Source: UBA5336 sp964492485 (lineage in GTDB: Bacteria; Pseudomonadota; Alphaproteobacteria; Caulobacterales; Hyphomonadaceae). From it: a stretch of DNA of 26,814 bases. Below, in pieces: positions 14,259 through 21,612 of the stretch (the stretch's first letter is position 1; each line of letters opens with the position of its first letter). The position numbers and the translations under genes are program-made. The notes under the pieces are model-generated. The model ran no database searches. It had not been told where the DNA came from and saw only the letters and a list, made by a program, of their open reading frames with translations. Location of the stretch: assembly GCA_964492485.1 (NCBI GenBank), contig CAZBKM010000025.1, positions 1 through 26,814 of the forward strand. The letters run 5' to 3'.

Positions 14259-14873
14259 CTAAGTGTGGGCGAAGATGTCCGTCTCCGACCAGCCCGCCAG
14301 GTCCAGCTCGGCCCGGACCGGCAGGAAGCGGAAACAGGCTTCTGCAAGCTCCAGTCGCCCCTCGCGCACCAGCATGTCGCGCAGGCCGTCGCGGATGGTG
14401 TGCAGGTAGAGGACATCTGCTGCGGCGTAGTCGAGCTGCGCCTGACTCAGGTCCTGTGCGCCCCAGTCGGAACTCTGCTGGGCTTTAGACAGGTCGACGC
14501 CCGCGATCTCCTTCGCCACATGGCGCAGTCCATGCTGGTCGGTGTAGGTCCGTGCAAGTTTCGAGGCGATCTTGGTGCACCACACCGGCGCGCAGACGAC
14601 GCCCAGCCAGTGTTTCATCATCGCGACGTCAAACCGGGCGAAGTGGAAGATCTTGAGCGTATCGGGGTCAGCCAGAAGGCGCTTCAGGTTGGGGCAGTCA
14701 TAGTCCCGCGTCAGCTTGACCACATGGGCCGTTCCATCGCCCGCGGACAACTGAACCACGCACAGCGCGTCGCGTGCGGGCTTCAGTCCCATGGCCTCGG
14801 TGTCGACCGCGACGTCCCGGCCGAGGTCGAGATCGGTGGGCAGGTCGCCCGCATGGTAGGTGATGTTGGACAA
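14259..14873 (-). CDS. rnd: Ribonuclease D-like 3'-5' exonuclease
   Basis: This 204-residue DEDDy exonuclease has all five catalytic residues: Asp24 and Glu26 (VDTEAMGL), Asp82 (FHFARFD), and Tyr149 and Asp153 (LDYAAADVLYL). It has only the exonuclease domain and lacks the HRDC domains of full-length RNase D, as is common for the short alphaproteobacterial form. It probably trims tRNA or other structured RNA 3' ends. The start is a TTG at 14873 with GGAG seven bases upstream. No ATG is available before the catalytic Asp. It diverges from egtB. Confidence 0.88.
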   Translation of the reverse strand: MSNITYHAGDLPTDLDLGRDVAVDTEAMGLKPARDALCVVQLSAGDGTAHVVKLTRDYDCPNLKRLLADPDTLKIFHFARFDVAMMKHWLGVVCAPVWCTKIASKLARTYTDQHGLRHVAKEIAGVDLSKAQQSSDWGAQDLSQAQLDYAAADVLYLHTIRDGLRDMLVREGRLELAEACFRFLPVRAELDLAGWSETDIFAHT

Positions 14874-15060
14874 GGCGTACTCCGGACTCGCACAAGGATA
14901 TGGCTCCGCCTATGCCTTAGAATGGCTGGCTCCGCCAGTTTGCCCAGCGTGCAAAGTGCGCTGCGGATCGACCGGGCAGGTGCGTGCTTTCGCCTCGGTG
15001 GGGTGGCCCCGGCGCGTGGAGTCGGGCTAGGTTCGGGGGCGAGTGTCGACGGAGCGCGCG
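14874..15060. other. Divergent rnd/egtB intergenic region
   Basis: These 187 bases lie between divergent genes and should contain promoters for both. A small hairpin, CTGG-CTCCG-CCAG, is present near 14930, but no -35/-10 pair stands out. GGAG before 15061 is the egtB ribosome-binding site. A GTG at 15043 is an alternative egtB start. Confidence 0.4.
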
Positions 15061-16332
15061 ATGTCCAGCTTTTCCGCCCAGGCCGAGACCGCTTCGCGTT
15101 GCCTTGCAGACCGGTACCGCGCGGTACGCGGGGCCAGCGCCGCCCTGGCCCGGGGGCTTGGCGACGCCGATGCAACCGCACAGTCGATGGAGGATGCCAG
15201 TCCGGCAAAATGGCACCTGGCGCATGTGAGCTGGTTCTTCGAAACCTTCCTCCTGCAACCCTATCTGCCCGGCTACCGGGTGTTTGATCCCGATTATGCC
15301 TTCCTGTTCAATTCCTATTACGAAGGTGCGGGAACCATGCATGCCCGGCCGCGACGGGGCCTGATCACGCGTCCGGATCTGGACACGGTCAGGGCCTACC
15401 GCGCCCATGTGGATGCCGGGATGGAGGCGCTCCTGTCCGGCGAGACTCCCGATGAGGTGGTCGCGCTTGCCGAGCTTGGCCTGCACCATGAACAGCAACA
15501 TCAGGAACTGTTCCTCACCGATCTTCTGCATCTCTTCGCGCAAAACCCGCTGGCGCCAGCCTATCGGGCCCCGGCCCCGATCGAAGTGGGACCCGGTCTC
15601 GGGGATGATCCGGGCTGGCACCGGTTCGAGGGTGGCCTGGTCGAGATCGGGCATCGCGCCGGGGACGGCTTCGCCTTCGACAATGAGGGGCCGCGCCACG
15701 AAGTCAGGGTTTACCCGTTCCATCTGGCGATGCGGGCGGTGACGAACCGTGACTGGATGGCGTTCATCGAGGCGGACGGCTATCGGCGGTCCGATCTGTG
15801 GCTGTCGGACGGTATGGCGACGGTTCGAGCGGAGGGCTGGCAGGCGCCCTTGTACTGGCACTGGCGCGATGGCGCCTGGTGGACCATGACGCTGCGCGGC
15901 CGCCAGCCGGTCGATCCCGACGCCCCGGTGACCCATATCAGCTATTACGAGGCCGACGCCTTCGCCCGCTGGGCTGGAAAGCGCCTGCCCACGGAGGCGG
16001 AATGGGAACACGCCGCCGCAGATGTGACGGTGGAGGGAAATTTCGCCGACAGCCAGGCGCTGCGTCCCCGACCCCAGCGCGGGACAGGGATGCGGGGGCT
16101 CTTTGGTGATGTGTGGGAATGGACCGCGAGCGCCTATCTGCCCTATCCGGGATTCAGGCCGCTGCCGGGAACGGTCGGCGAGTACAATGGCAAGTTCATG
16201 AGTGGCCAGATGGTGTTGCGCGGTGGCTCCTGCGCTACCGCTCCCGGCCATGTGCGGGCCACCTACCGGAACTTTTTCCAACCGGTGAAGCGCTGGCAGT
16301 TCACCGGACTTCGCCTGGCGGAGGATGCGTGA
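15061..16332 (+). CDS. egtB: Ergothioneine biosynthesis sulfoxide synthase EgtB
   Basis: This 423-residue non-haem iron enzyme joins hercynine to the sulfur of gamma-glutamylcysteine or cysteine to form the sulfoxide intermediate of ergothioneine. The N-terminal DinB-type helical domain carries the three-His iron site: His55 in WHLAH and His143/His147 in HHEQQH. The C-terminal formylglycine-generating-enzyme/sulfatase-modifying fold includes KRLPTEAEWEHAAA, GDVWEWTAS, VLRGGSCAT and WQFTGLRLA. The ATG at 15061 follows a GGAG; a GTG 18 bases upstream is an alternative start. Its stop shares one base with the egtD start. No egtA, egtC or egtE is in the window, so the sulfur donor cannot be told from context. 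Confidence 0.93.
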   Translation: MSSFSAQAETASRCLADRYRAVRGASAALARGLGDADATAQSMEDASPAKWHLAHVSWFFETFLLQPYLPGYRVFDPDYAFLFNSYYEGAGTMHARPRRGLITRPDLDTVRAYRAHVDAGMEALLSGETPDEVVALAELGLHHEQQHQELFLTDLLHLFAQNPLAPAYRAPAPIEVGPGLGDDPGWHRFEGGLVEIGHRAGDGFAFDNEGPRHEVRVYPFHLAMRAVTNRDWMAFIEADGYRRSDLWLSDGMATVRAEGWQAPLYWHWRDGAWWTMTLRGRQPVDPDAPVTHISYYEADAFARWAGKRLPTEAEWEHAAADVTVEGNFADSQALRPRPQRGTGMRGLFGDVWEWTASAYLPYPGFRPLPGTVGEYNGKFMSGQMVLRGGSCATAPGHVRATYRNFFQPVKRWQFTGLRLAEDA

Positions 16333-17303
16333 TGGCGGATTCGGAAATGCCGCTGAGCGATGCGTTAGCGCGCGACGTCCTGTCCGGTCTGCGCGGTCGA
16401 CCGAAGGCGATCCCGTCGCGCTGGCTCTACGACCAGGCCGGCTCGGAACTGTTCGAGGACATTACGGGCCTGCCGGAATACTACCTGACCCGAACCGAGA
16501 CCGCGATCCTGACCGAACACGCCCGCGACATGGCCGCGGAGATAGGCCCCGACGCCGTCGTGGTCGAGTATGGCGCCGGCGCGGCGGTGAAGACGCGGAT
16601 CCTCCTGGACGCCCTGGACCAGCCGGCGGCCTATGTCCCGGTGGACATTGCCGACGGGTTTCTTCGCGCCACGGCGCGGGGCGTGCAGGCGGACTATCCC
16701 GGGCTGGACGTGGTGCCGATCGTGGCCGACTTCATGTCGGCGGACGTGTTCGACGGCCTGCCCGAAAGCCCCGGCCGGCGGGTCGGCTTCTTCCCGGGCT
16801 CCACCGTCGGTAATCTGACCGACGCGCAGATCGTGGATCTCCTGACGCATGCCGGCCGGGCGCTGGGCGAAGACGCCCTGTTTCTGATGGGCGCCGATCT
16901 GAAGAAGGATCCCGGCATCCTCGTTCCGGCCTATGATGACGGGCAGGGCGTCACGGCAGCCTTTAATCTCAATCTCCTCAAGCGCATCAATGCCGAGCTG
17001 GACGGGGATTTCGACCTCGACGCGTTTGCGCACGAGGCGCGCTGGAACGCACCCGACGGTCGCATGGAGATGCACCTGGTCAGCCTGCGCGACCAGACCG
17101 TCCATGTGCTTGGCGAGGCGTTTGAGTTCGAGGCGGGCGAAAGCATCCACACGGAGATTTCCCGCAAGTTCGAGCCCGCAACCCTCGAGACTCTGGCCGC
17201 ACAGGCCGGTTGGCGCAACCGGCGCCGCTGGACCGATCCGGACGGCTATTTCAGCGTGGTCCTCCTGCAGGAAGCCGGCGCGGCGCTGTCGCCTCAGAAT
17301 TGA
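16332..17303 (+). CDS. egtD: L-histidine N-alpha-methyltransferase EgtD
   Basis: This 323-residue SAM-dependent enzyme trimethylates histidine to hercynine, the first step in ergothioneine synthesis. The N-terminal family block is PKAIPSRWLYDQAGSELFEDITGLPEYYLTRTE (written here in parts: PKAIPSRWLYD, GSELFEDIT, LPEYYLTRTE). The SAM motif is VVEYGAGAAVKTR (77-89), and later blocks are FFPGSTVGNL, GADLKKDP, AFNLNLLKRINAEL, and HTEISRKF, which lies where the histidine-binding Glu/Ser are in characterised EgtD. The length is normal. The ATG at 16332 overlaps the egtB TGA (TGATG), indicating coupled translation; a longer upstream frame is a shadow of egtB. Confidence 0.95.
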   Translation: MADSEMPLSDALARDVLSGLRGRPKAIPSRWLYDQAGSELFEDITGLPEYYLTRTETAILTEHARDMAAEIGPDAVVVEYGAGAAVKTRILLDALDQPAAYVPVDIADGFLRATARGVQADYPGLDVVPIVADFMSADVFDGLPESPGRRVGFFPGSTVGNLTDAQIVDLLTHAGRALGEDALFLMGADLKKDPGILVPAYDDGQGVTAAFNLNLLKRINAELDGDFDLDAFAHEARWNAPDGRMEMHLVSLRDQTVHVLGEAFEFEAGESIHTEISRKFEPATLETLAAQAGWRNRRRWTDPDGYFSVVLLQEAGAALSPQN

Positions 17304-17323
17304 CTTCGCTCGTGTGGTCGTCC

Positions 17324-17338
17324 TTAACCGATTGTAAA
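17324..17338 (+). promoter_or_regulatory. Possible CtrA-like site before the six-gene operon
   Basis: TTAA-N7-TAAA sits 32 bases before the lipoprotein ATG, in the 66-base gap after egtD. It differs by one base from the TTAA-N7-TTAA CtrA consensus of Caulobacter-type bacteria. In AT-poor DNA such a match is mildly notable, but one mismatched site is weak evidence. Confidence 0.25.
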
Positions 17339-17369
17339 GGTTTGGGGGACCTGCGCGGGAGGGGACACT

Positions 17370-18689
17370 ATGCGGGCCATCGGCTTGGCTTACCGAACGG
17401 TGGGGCTTCTGGCGGCTGGCCTTTTCGGTCTTGCCGCCTGCACGACGGTGGGCAGCCAGCTTGATCCTGGCGAGGACGGTCAGACCCGCTCGGGCCTGCA
17501 GTACTACCTGCCAGAGAAGCTGGTCAGCCTGTCGCTGTTCAAGTCGCCGGAAGGGTTTCCTTTCCCGCGCTACAGCGAGCGGGTGATCGGCGATCAGGAC
17601 TTTTCCTATCTGGCAACGATCCACCGTGCGGCCGGGGCAGACAACACGATCGGCTTGGGCGTCGATCCCCAGACAAGGCTGCTCAACAGCCAGACGAGCA
17701 CGGAGTCCCAGGCGCGCGGACTGGACATCGCCGAAAGTCTCGCCCGGTCGGTCACGGCGCTGGAAAGCGGCGGACGGTTCGGGCGTCGCGATGCCGAGGT
17801 CTTCATCGGGAAAGTCGTGTTCGACCCGCTGGACCCGGCCCAGGTGCAGGCGGCGACCGACAGTCTGACCCGCAGCTTCAACGCCTTCGTCGACCAGGAT
17901 TGCACGGCCTTTCTGGACGATGTGGCGTCCGGTGATGTGCCGCTGGAGTATGACGGCGTCCCCGACCCCTACAACATCGAGCTTGTGCGCCAGTGCGAGT
18001 TCTTCCTGACGCTGGTGGACAGGCCGGGAAGCTTGCGGATCCTGGTTTCGGCCGACCCCGGCGGTGTGCCCGGTCAGACCGGACGCCTCGTCAGTGGTCC
18101 GCCTGCGCTGGCGCCCGAGCGTTACCGTGGAGCCTGCAGCGGCGGCCTGTGTTACCGAGCTACCGCGCCCTACCGGTTCACCGTACAGGTGGCGGACCGG
18201 GCCATACTGGACGATATCATCCACTTGCCGAACAATCAGCCGCCCAGGGTCCTGCGCCAGCCGGCAGGTGTGTTTGCCAACCAGGCCACCACGATCGGCT
18301 GGGTCGACGGCACGCCGCAGCAGGTGACAGCCGTCCGCAACAGCGAGCTGGCCGGCTTCGTGCGCCTGCCCGCCACCGTGGTCGCAGCCCTCTCGGAAGC
18401 GGTGGTGGCGGGCTTCCGGCGCGATGCGGCCGAGATCGACGCGGAGACCGAACGCCTGCGCGCAGAGGCCGCGCTGATCCGCCAGCGCCTGGCCTTGCGC
18501 GATACCGAGGAGGAAAGCCTGTTGGCCGAGGATGACCGCGCCGACCGGATGGAGGCCCGCGCCGACCGTCTCGCGGCAGAGGCTGACGCCGACGCCGCAG
18601 AACAGGCTGGCTCTGGCGACCCGCTGTCCGTTACGCCCGAGGGACGCCCGCCGACCGGCTCCGCCGCGACGGGCTCCGTCCCGTTCTAG
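17370..18689 (+). CDS. Predicted lipoprotein with C-terminal coiled coil
   Basis: This 439-residue protein is not recognised as a named family. The N-terminus is a lipoprotein signal with lipobox LAAC, giving lipid-modified Cys24. No Asp follows the cysteine, so outer-membrane sorting is likely. The body holds paired cysteines (DQDCTAF, VRQCEFF, GACSGGLCYR) that could form disulfides in the periplasm. Residues about 345-405 are an Ala/Glu/Arg-rich helix with heptad character (AEIDAETERLRAEAALIRQRLALRDTEEE in parts), likely a coiled coil, and then a Pro/Gly/Thr tail. GGGAGGGG precedes the ATG. It is the first gene of the six-gene series and lies 5 bases before the protease gene. A role as a periplasmic partner or envelope anchor of the system is inferred only from position. 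Confidence 0.8.
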   Translation: MRAIGLAYRTVGLLAAGLFGLAACTTVGSQLDPGEDGQTRSGLQYYLPEKLVSLSLFKSPEGFPFPRYSERVIGDQDFSYLATIHRAAGADNTIGLGVDPQTRLLNSQTSTESQARGLDIAESLARSVTALESGGRFGRRDAEVFIGKVVFDPLDPAQVQAATDSLTRSFNAFVDQDCTAFLDDVASGDVPLEYDGVPDPYNIELVRQCEFFLTLVDRPGSLRILVSADPGGVPGQTGRLVSGPPALAPERYRGACSGGLCYRATAPYRFTVQVADRAILDDIIHLPNNQPPRVLRQPAGVFANQATTIGWVDGTPQQVTAVRNSELAGFVRLPATVVAALSEAVVAGFRRDAAEIDAETERLRAEAALIRQRLALRDTEEESLLAEDDRADRMEARADRLAAEADADAAEQAGSGDPLSVTPEGRPPTGSAATGSVPF

Positions 18690-18694
18690 GGGGA

Positions 18695-19600
18695 ATGATG
18701 GCGTCTGCGCCCGCTCCTGCCGCCCCGGCCCGGGCTAAAGACCCTGGCCTGCAGCGCCTGATCGAGGGGCTGGGGGCTCCGCTCAGCCTCGACACGCCGC
18801 TCGGCGAGACCACCGCAGGCGATCTCGGCTCGCGGGCCGGCCACCTGGCGCCCGAAGCGATCTGCCCCGGACAGGCCCAGATGCGCGAGGTGGTGAATTT
18901 CACCCGCTACCCCTGGTCGAGCCTGGTCTATGTCCGCTGTACCTACCGGCGGTTCGGCGCCCCGCCCATGACCATTTCCGGAACCGGCTGGCTGGCCGCA
19001 CCCGGCCTCGTGGTGACCGCCGCGCACAACGTGTACAAGCACGATCTGGCCGAGGGCCTGCGCCGAGCGGTCGCCGTCGAGTTGATCGCGGGCCATGCCG
19101 GTCCCGGCAGCCCCGTGGCGGCAACGGCGCGTGTCGCGCCGGGCGACATCCTCTATTCGCCCCGATTCGCCGACGGACCGGCCCTCAACCGGCGCCAGGA
19201 TTTCTGCTTTCTCAGGGTTCGCGATCCGGCCTTCACCGAGGTGGTCGGCCGGCCGCTTCCCCTGGCCGTCGTCGAAGAGGGCTGCCGCGACAGCGTTCTG
19301 GTCAGCGGGTATCCGGTGCCGGTCGGTGCGCCGATCCGCGTGCGTACCGGCCGCCTCCACACCGGAGAGGGCCGGATGGCGCCGGGTGGTGGGACCCTTA
19401 CCCACCGTTATGCCATCCAGACCCTTGGTGGGCAGAGCGGCGGACCGGTCATCTGGGTCAACCCCGACGACCACGACGAGATCGCGGCCATAGGTATCCA
19501 CGTGCATGGCGAGTGCCCGTTCAACATGGCACGCCGCATCGACGCGGAGCTTCTGGGTCTGGCGGAGCGGCTGGTCCGGGATGCGGGGGCCGCGGCATGA
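18695..19600 (+). CDS. V8/trypsin-like serine protease
   Basis: This 301-residue protein has the chymotrypsin fold of the S1B/V8-like type. The triad is His111 (GLVVTAAHNVY), Asp169 (NRRQDFCFLRV) and Ser248 (LGGQSGGPVIW), followed by the substrate-strand motif IGIHVHG. No signal peptide or TM is visible. The N-terminal 70 residues are Ala/Pro-rich and could be a propeptide or linker, so it is either cytosolic or exported by an unrecognised route. The SD AGGGGGA nearly touches the first ATG, and the second ATG three bases later is an equally good start. The stop overlaps the next start as ATGA. It is a probable partner of the tandem protease three genes downstream. Confidence 0.88.
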   Translation: MMASAPAPAAPARAKDPGLQRLIEGLGAPLSLDTPLGETTAGDLGSRAGHLAPEAICPGQAQMREVVNFTRYPWSSLVYVRCTYRRFGAPPMTISGTGWLAAPGLVVTAAHNVYKHDLAEGLRRAVAVELIAGHAGPGSPVAATARVAPGDILYSPRFADGPALNRRQDFCFLRVRDPAFTEVVGRPLPLAVVEEGCRDSVLVSGYPVPVGAPIRVRTGRLHTGEGRMAPGGGTLTHRYAIQTLGGQSGGPVIWVNPDDHDEIAAIGIHVHGECPFNMARRIDAELLGLAERLVRDAGAAA

Positions 19601-21612
19601 GCGAGCGCGCCCGCACGCCGGGCCGGCGCTCGCCGGTCGACGTGCCGGTCCCGGTCCTGGTGGGATTGGCCGTCCTGGCGACGTTTCTGGCGTGGCTCGG
19701 CTGGACGCTTGTGCTGGCACCCGGCGACAGCGCCTGGTCGCGCCATGAAGAGGCCCTCTACAGGGCGCTCGCCGTCAACACGCTGTCGGAACTCTACAGC
19801 GGAACGGAGCTCGCGCCCTATCGTGAGGCCGGGCTTGGCTGGCATCTCCTGATACTGGCGCGTTGGCTGGGCACGGCTTTCTTCGCACTGACGCTGGCGA
19901 AAGTGGTCATTCACTTCTTCTGGCAAGCGATCCTGACCGCACTCGCGCGTCTGACCTATACCGACCATGTCGTGGTGTTTGGCGAGACCCCGTTCGCCGA
20001 CAAGGTGGCCGACGAGGCCGCCCGGCAGGGATTGCGGGTCGTCCATTTTCTTCCGGAAGGCCGGGAACTCGTGCGGGATGGGGTCCTCACCCTGTCCAGC
20101 GACGTGCCCCTCGTGCGTCAGCTTGCCATGTCGGGCGCCCATCGTGCGCGCTCGCTCGTCTTCGCGCTTCCGGAGGGTGCCGAAAGCGCCGACCTCGCCC
20201 GGGATGTCTTCTTCGATGTCCGGTTCGAGGCGCGCGCCCGACGGGCCGGCAGCCGGGGACGTCTGGCGGCAAGCCCCCGTTTCGGTCCGCACATCCACGT
20301 CATGATGCAGGACTCATGGTTCGAGCAGCGCGATGCCCTGGACTATGCCTTCCACAAACGCCAGGGGTCCCAGGGAACGCTGGACAGCGTGGTCGAGCTG
20401 ATTTCGGAAAGTCGGTGCGCCGCCCGCGCGGTGCTGGCCAGGTATCCGGTCTTCCGCCTGCGGGAGGGCGATGCCCAGCATATCCTGCTGCTGGGGTTTG
20501 GCGCGATGGCCGAAGCCCTGCTGCGGGAGTTGTGCGAGACGCAACGCACCGATGCCGACCGCAAGCAGGCCGTGACCATCATCGATCCCGATCCGGCAAC
20601 CTGGACCCGTTTCACCCAGCGCTGCCCTGCCTGGGCCGAAGCGTTCGACGGGTGTTTTCTGACCGGCACGCTGGACACGTTGGCGCAGGCGCCCGATCCG
20701 CTCGTGGCAAGGCTCGCCGAACGCCCGCTCACGGCGGCCTATGCCGTAACGGGCGCGGCGGCCGATCCGATGCTTGAAGCGGCGAAGCTGAAGACGTTCC
20801 TGGCCGAGCGGGTCGAGATGGGCGCGCTGTCCGACCGGGCGTTCGGCTGTCCGATCTTCGCCTGCGTGCGCGGCGGCGGCGGTGGCCTGGAGGCGACCGG
20901 CGACGGGCACCCTGGCGAGGCACGGGGTGCGGCGCCGCGCCATCGGCTGCCCATCATTCCATTTGGCACCTGGCGCGACATCGTGGCCGCATCGCGCGTA
21001 CTGGAGGCGGATCCGGACCATGCCGCCTTCCAGGTGCACGCGACCCATACCCGGCTCTATGCAGGGGCCGAGCCGACGAACTGGAGCCAGGTTCCCGAAG
21101 TGGCCCGCCATTCCAGCCGGTCCGCGGCCGCCTATGTTCCGGCACTCCTGCATGCGGCGGGCTACGATCTCGGGCCCTGGCTGGCGCACACCGCGCCCGC
21201 CCCGCCCAGCGTCAATGCGCCGCCGGCGCTGCCTCCTGGCCGGGCCCTCGCGGAGTCGGCCAGCGCTGCGGTCTACCTGGCGCGGCTGGAGCATCTGCGA
21301 TGGTGCGCGGAGCGCATCCTTTCGGGGTTCCAGCGTGGCGAAAAGGATCTGGACCGCAAGCGGCATCCGAAGCTGAAGCCGTTCGACGCGCTTCCGGTCG
21401 CCGACCAGGCCTATAACATTCGCTACATTCTGGGCCTGGGCGATATGCTGCTTCCCGACACCGCACCCTGCATCCTGCCCGACCGGGCCGGTGCCAAGCG
21501 TATATTGATGCGTCCGACGGATCTGGCCCTGCTGGAGGCCGCCGGCCTGGAACCTGCATCCGAGGTGTCGCCAGCGGCGCCCATGCGCGTAGAGGAGCCG
21601 ACCCATGCCTAG
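19597..21612 (+). CDS. Two-TM protein with tandem RCK/TrkA-N-like folds and RyR domain
   Basis: This 671-residue protein has a basic cytoplasmic N-terminus, TM1 (about 17-40), an external loop of about 40 residues, TM2 (about 82-108), then a large cytoplasmic part. Two Rossmann-like nucleotide-binding segments are visible: VVVFGETPFADKVA starting near 126, and ILLLGFGAMAEALLREL with Gly300 and Gly302, followed by an acidic strand end (VTIIDPDP). These resemble the TrkA-N/RCK domains of ligand-gated potassium channels. The C-terminus carries a RyR domain (about 555-615: LEHLRWCAERILSGFQRGE, HPKLKPFDALP). The TM1-loop-TM2 layout looks channel-like, but no TVGYG-type filter is present. It overlaps the previous gene by 4 bases and the next by 8. 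A membrane sensor or effector gated by a nucleotide-type ligand is inferred. Confidence 0.82.
   Translation: MSERARTPGRRSPVDVPVPVLVGLAVLATFLAWLGWTLVLAPGDSAWSRHEEALYRALAVNTLSELYSGTELAPYREAGLGWHLLILARWLGTAFFALTLAKVVIHFFWQAILTALARLTYTDHVVVFGETPFADKVADEAARQGLRVVHFLPEGRELVRDGVLTLSSDVPLVRQLAMSGAHRARSLVFALPEGAESADLARDVFFDVRFEARARRAGSRGRLAASPRFGPHIHVMMQDSWFEQRDALDYAFHKRQGSQGTLDSVVELISESRCAARAVLARYPVFRLREGDAQHILLLGFGAMAEALLRELCETQRTDADRKQAVTIIDPDPATWTRFTQRCPAWAEAFDGCFLTGTLDTLAQAPDPLVARLAERPLTAAYAVTGAAADPMLEAAKLKTFLAERVEMGALSDRAFGCPIFACVRGGGGGLEATGDGHPGEARGAAPRHRLPIIPFGTWRDIVAASRVLEADPDHAAFQVHATHTRLYAGAEPTNWSQVPEVARHSSRSAAAYVPALLHAAGYDLGPWLAHTAPAPPSVNAPPALPPGRALAESASAAVYLARLEHLRWCAERILSGFQRGEKDLDRKRHPKLKPFDALPVADQAYNIRYILGLGDMLLPDTAPCILPDRAGAKRILMRPTDLALLEAAGLEPASEVSPAAPMRVEEPTHA

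Noticed and set aside
19597..21612. Ordinary potassium channel or Trk/Kef uptake subunit.
   Set aside because: RCK-like folds are present but no selectivity filter is seen, there are only two TM segments, and the RyR domain is outside those families' usual architecture.
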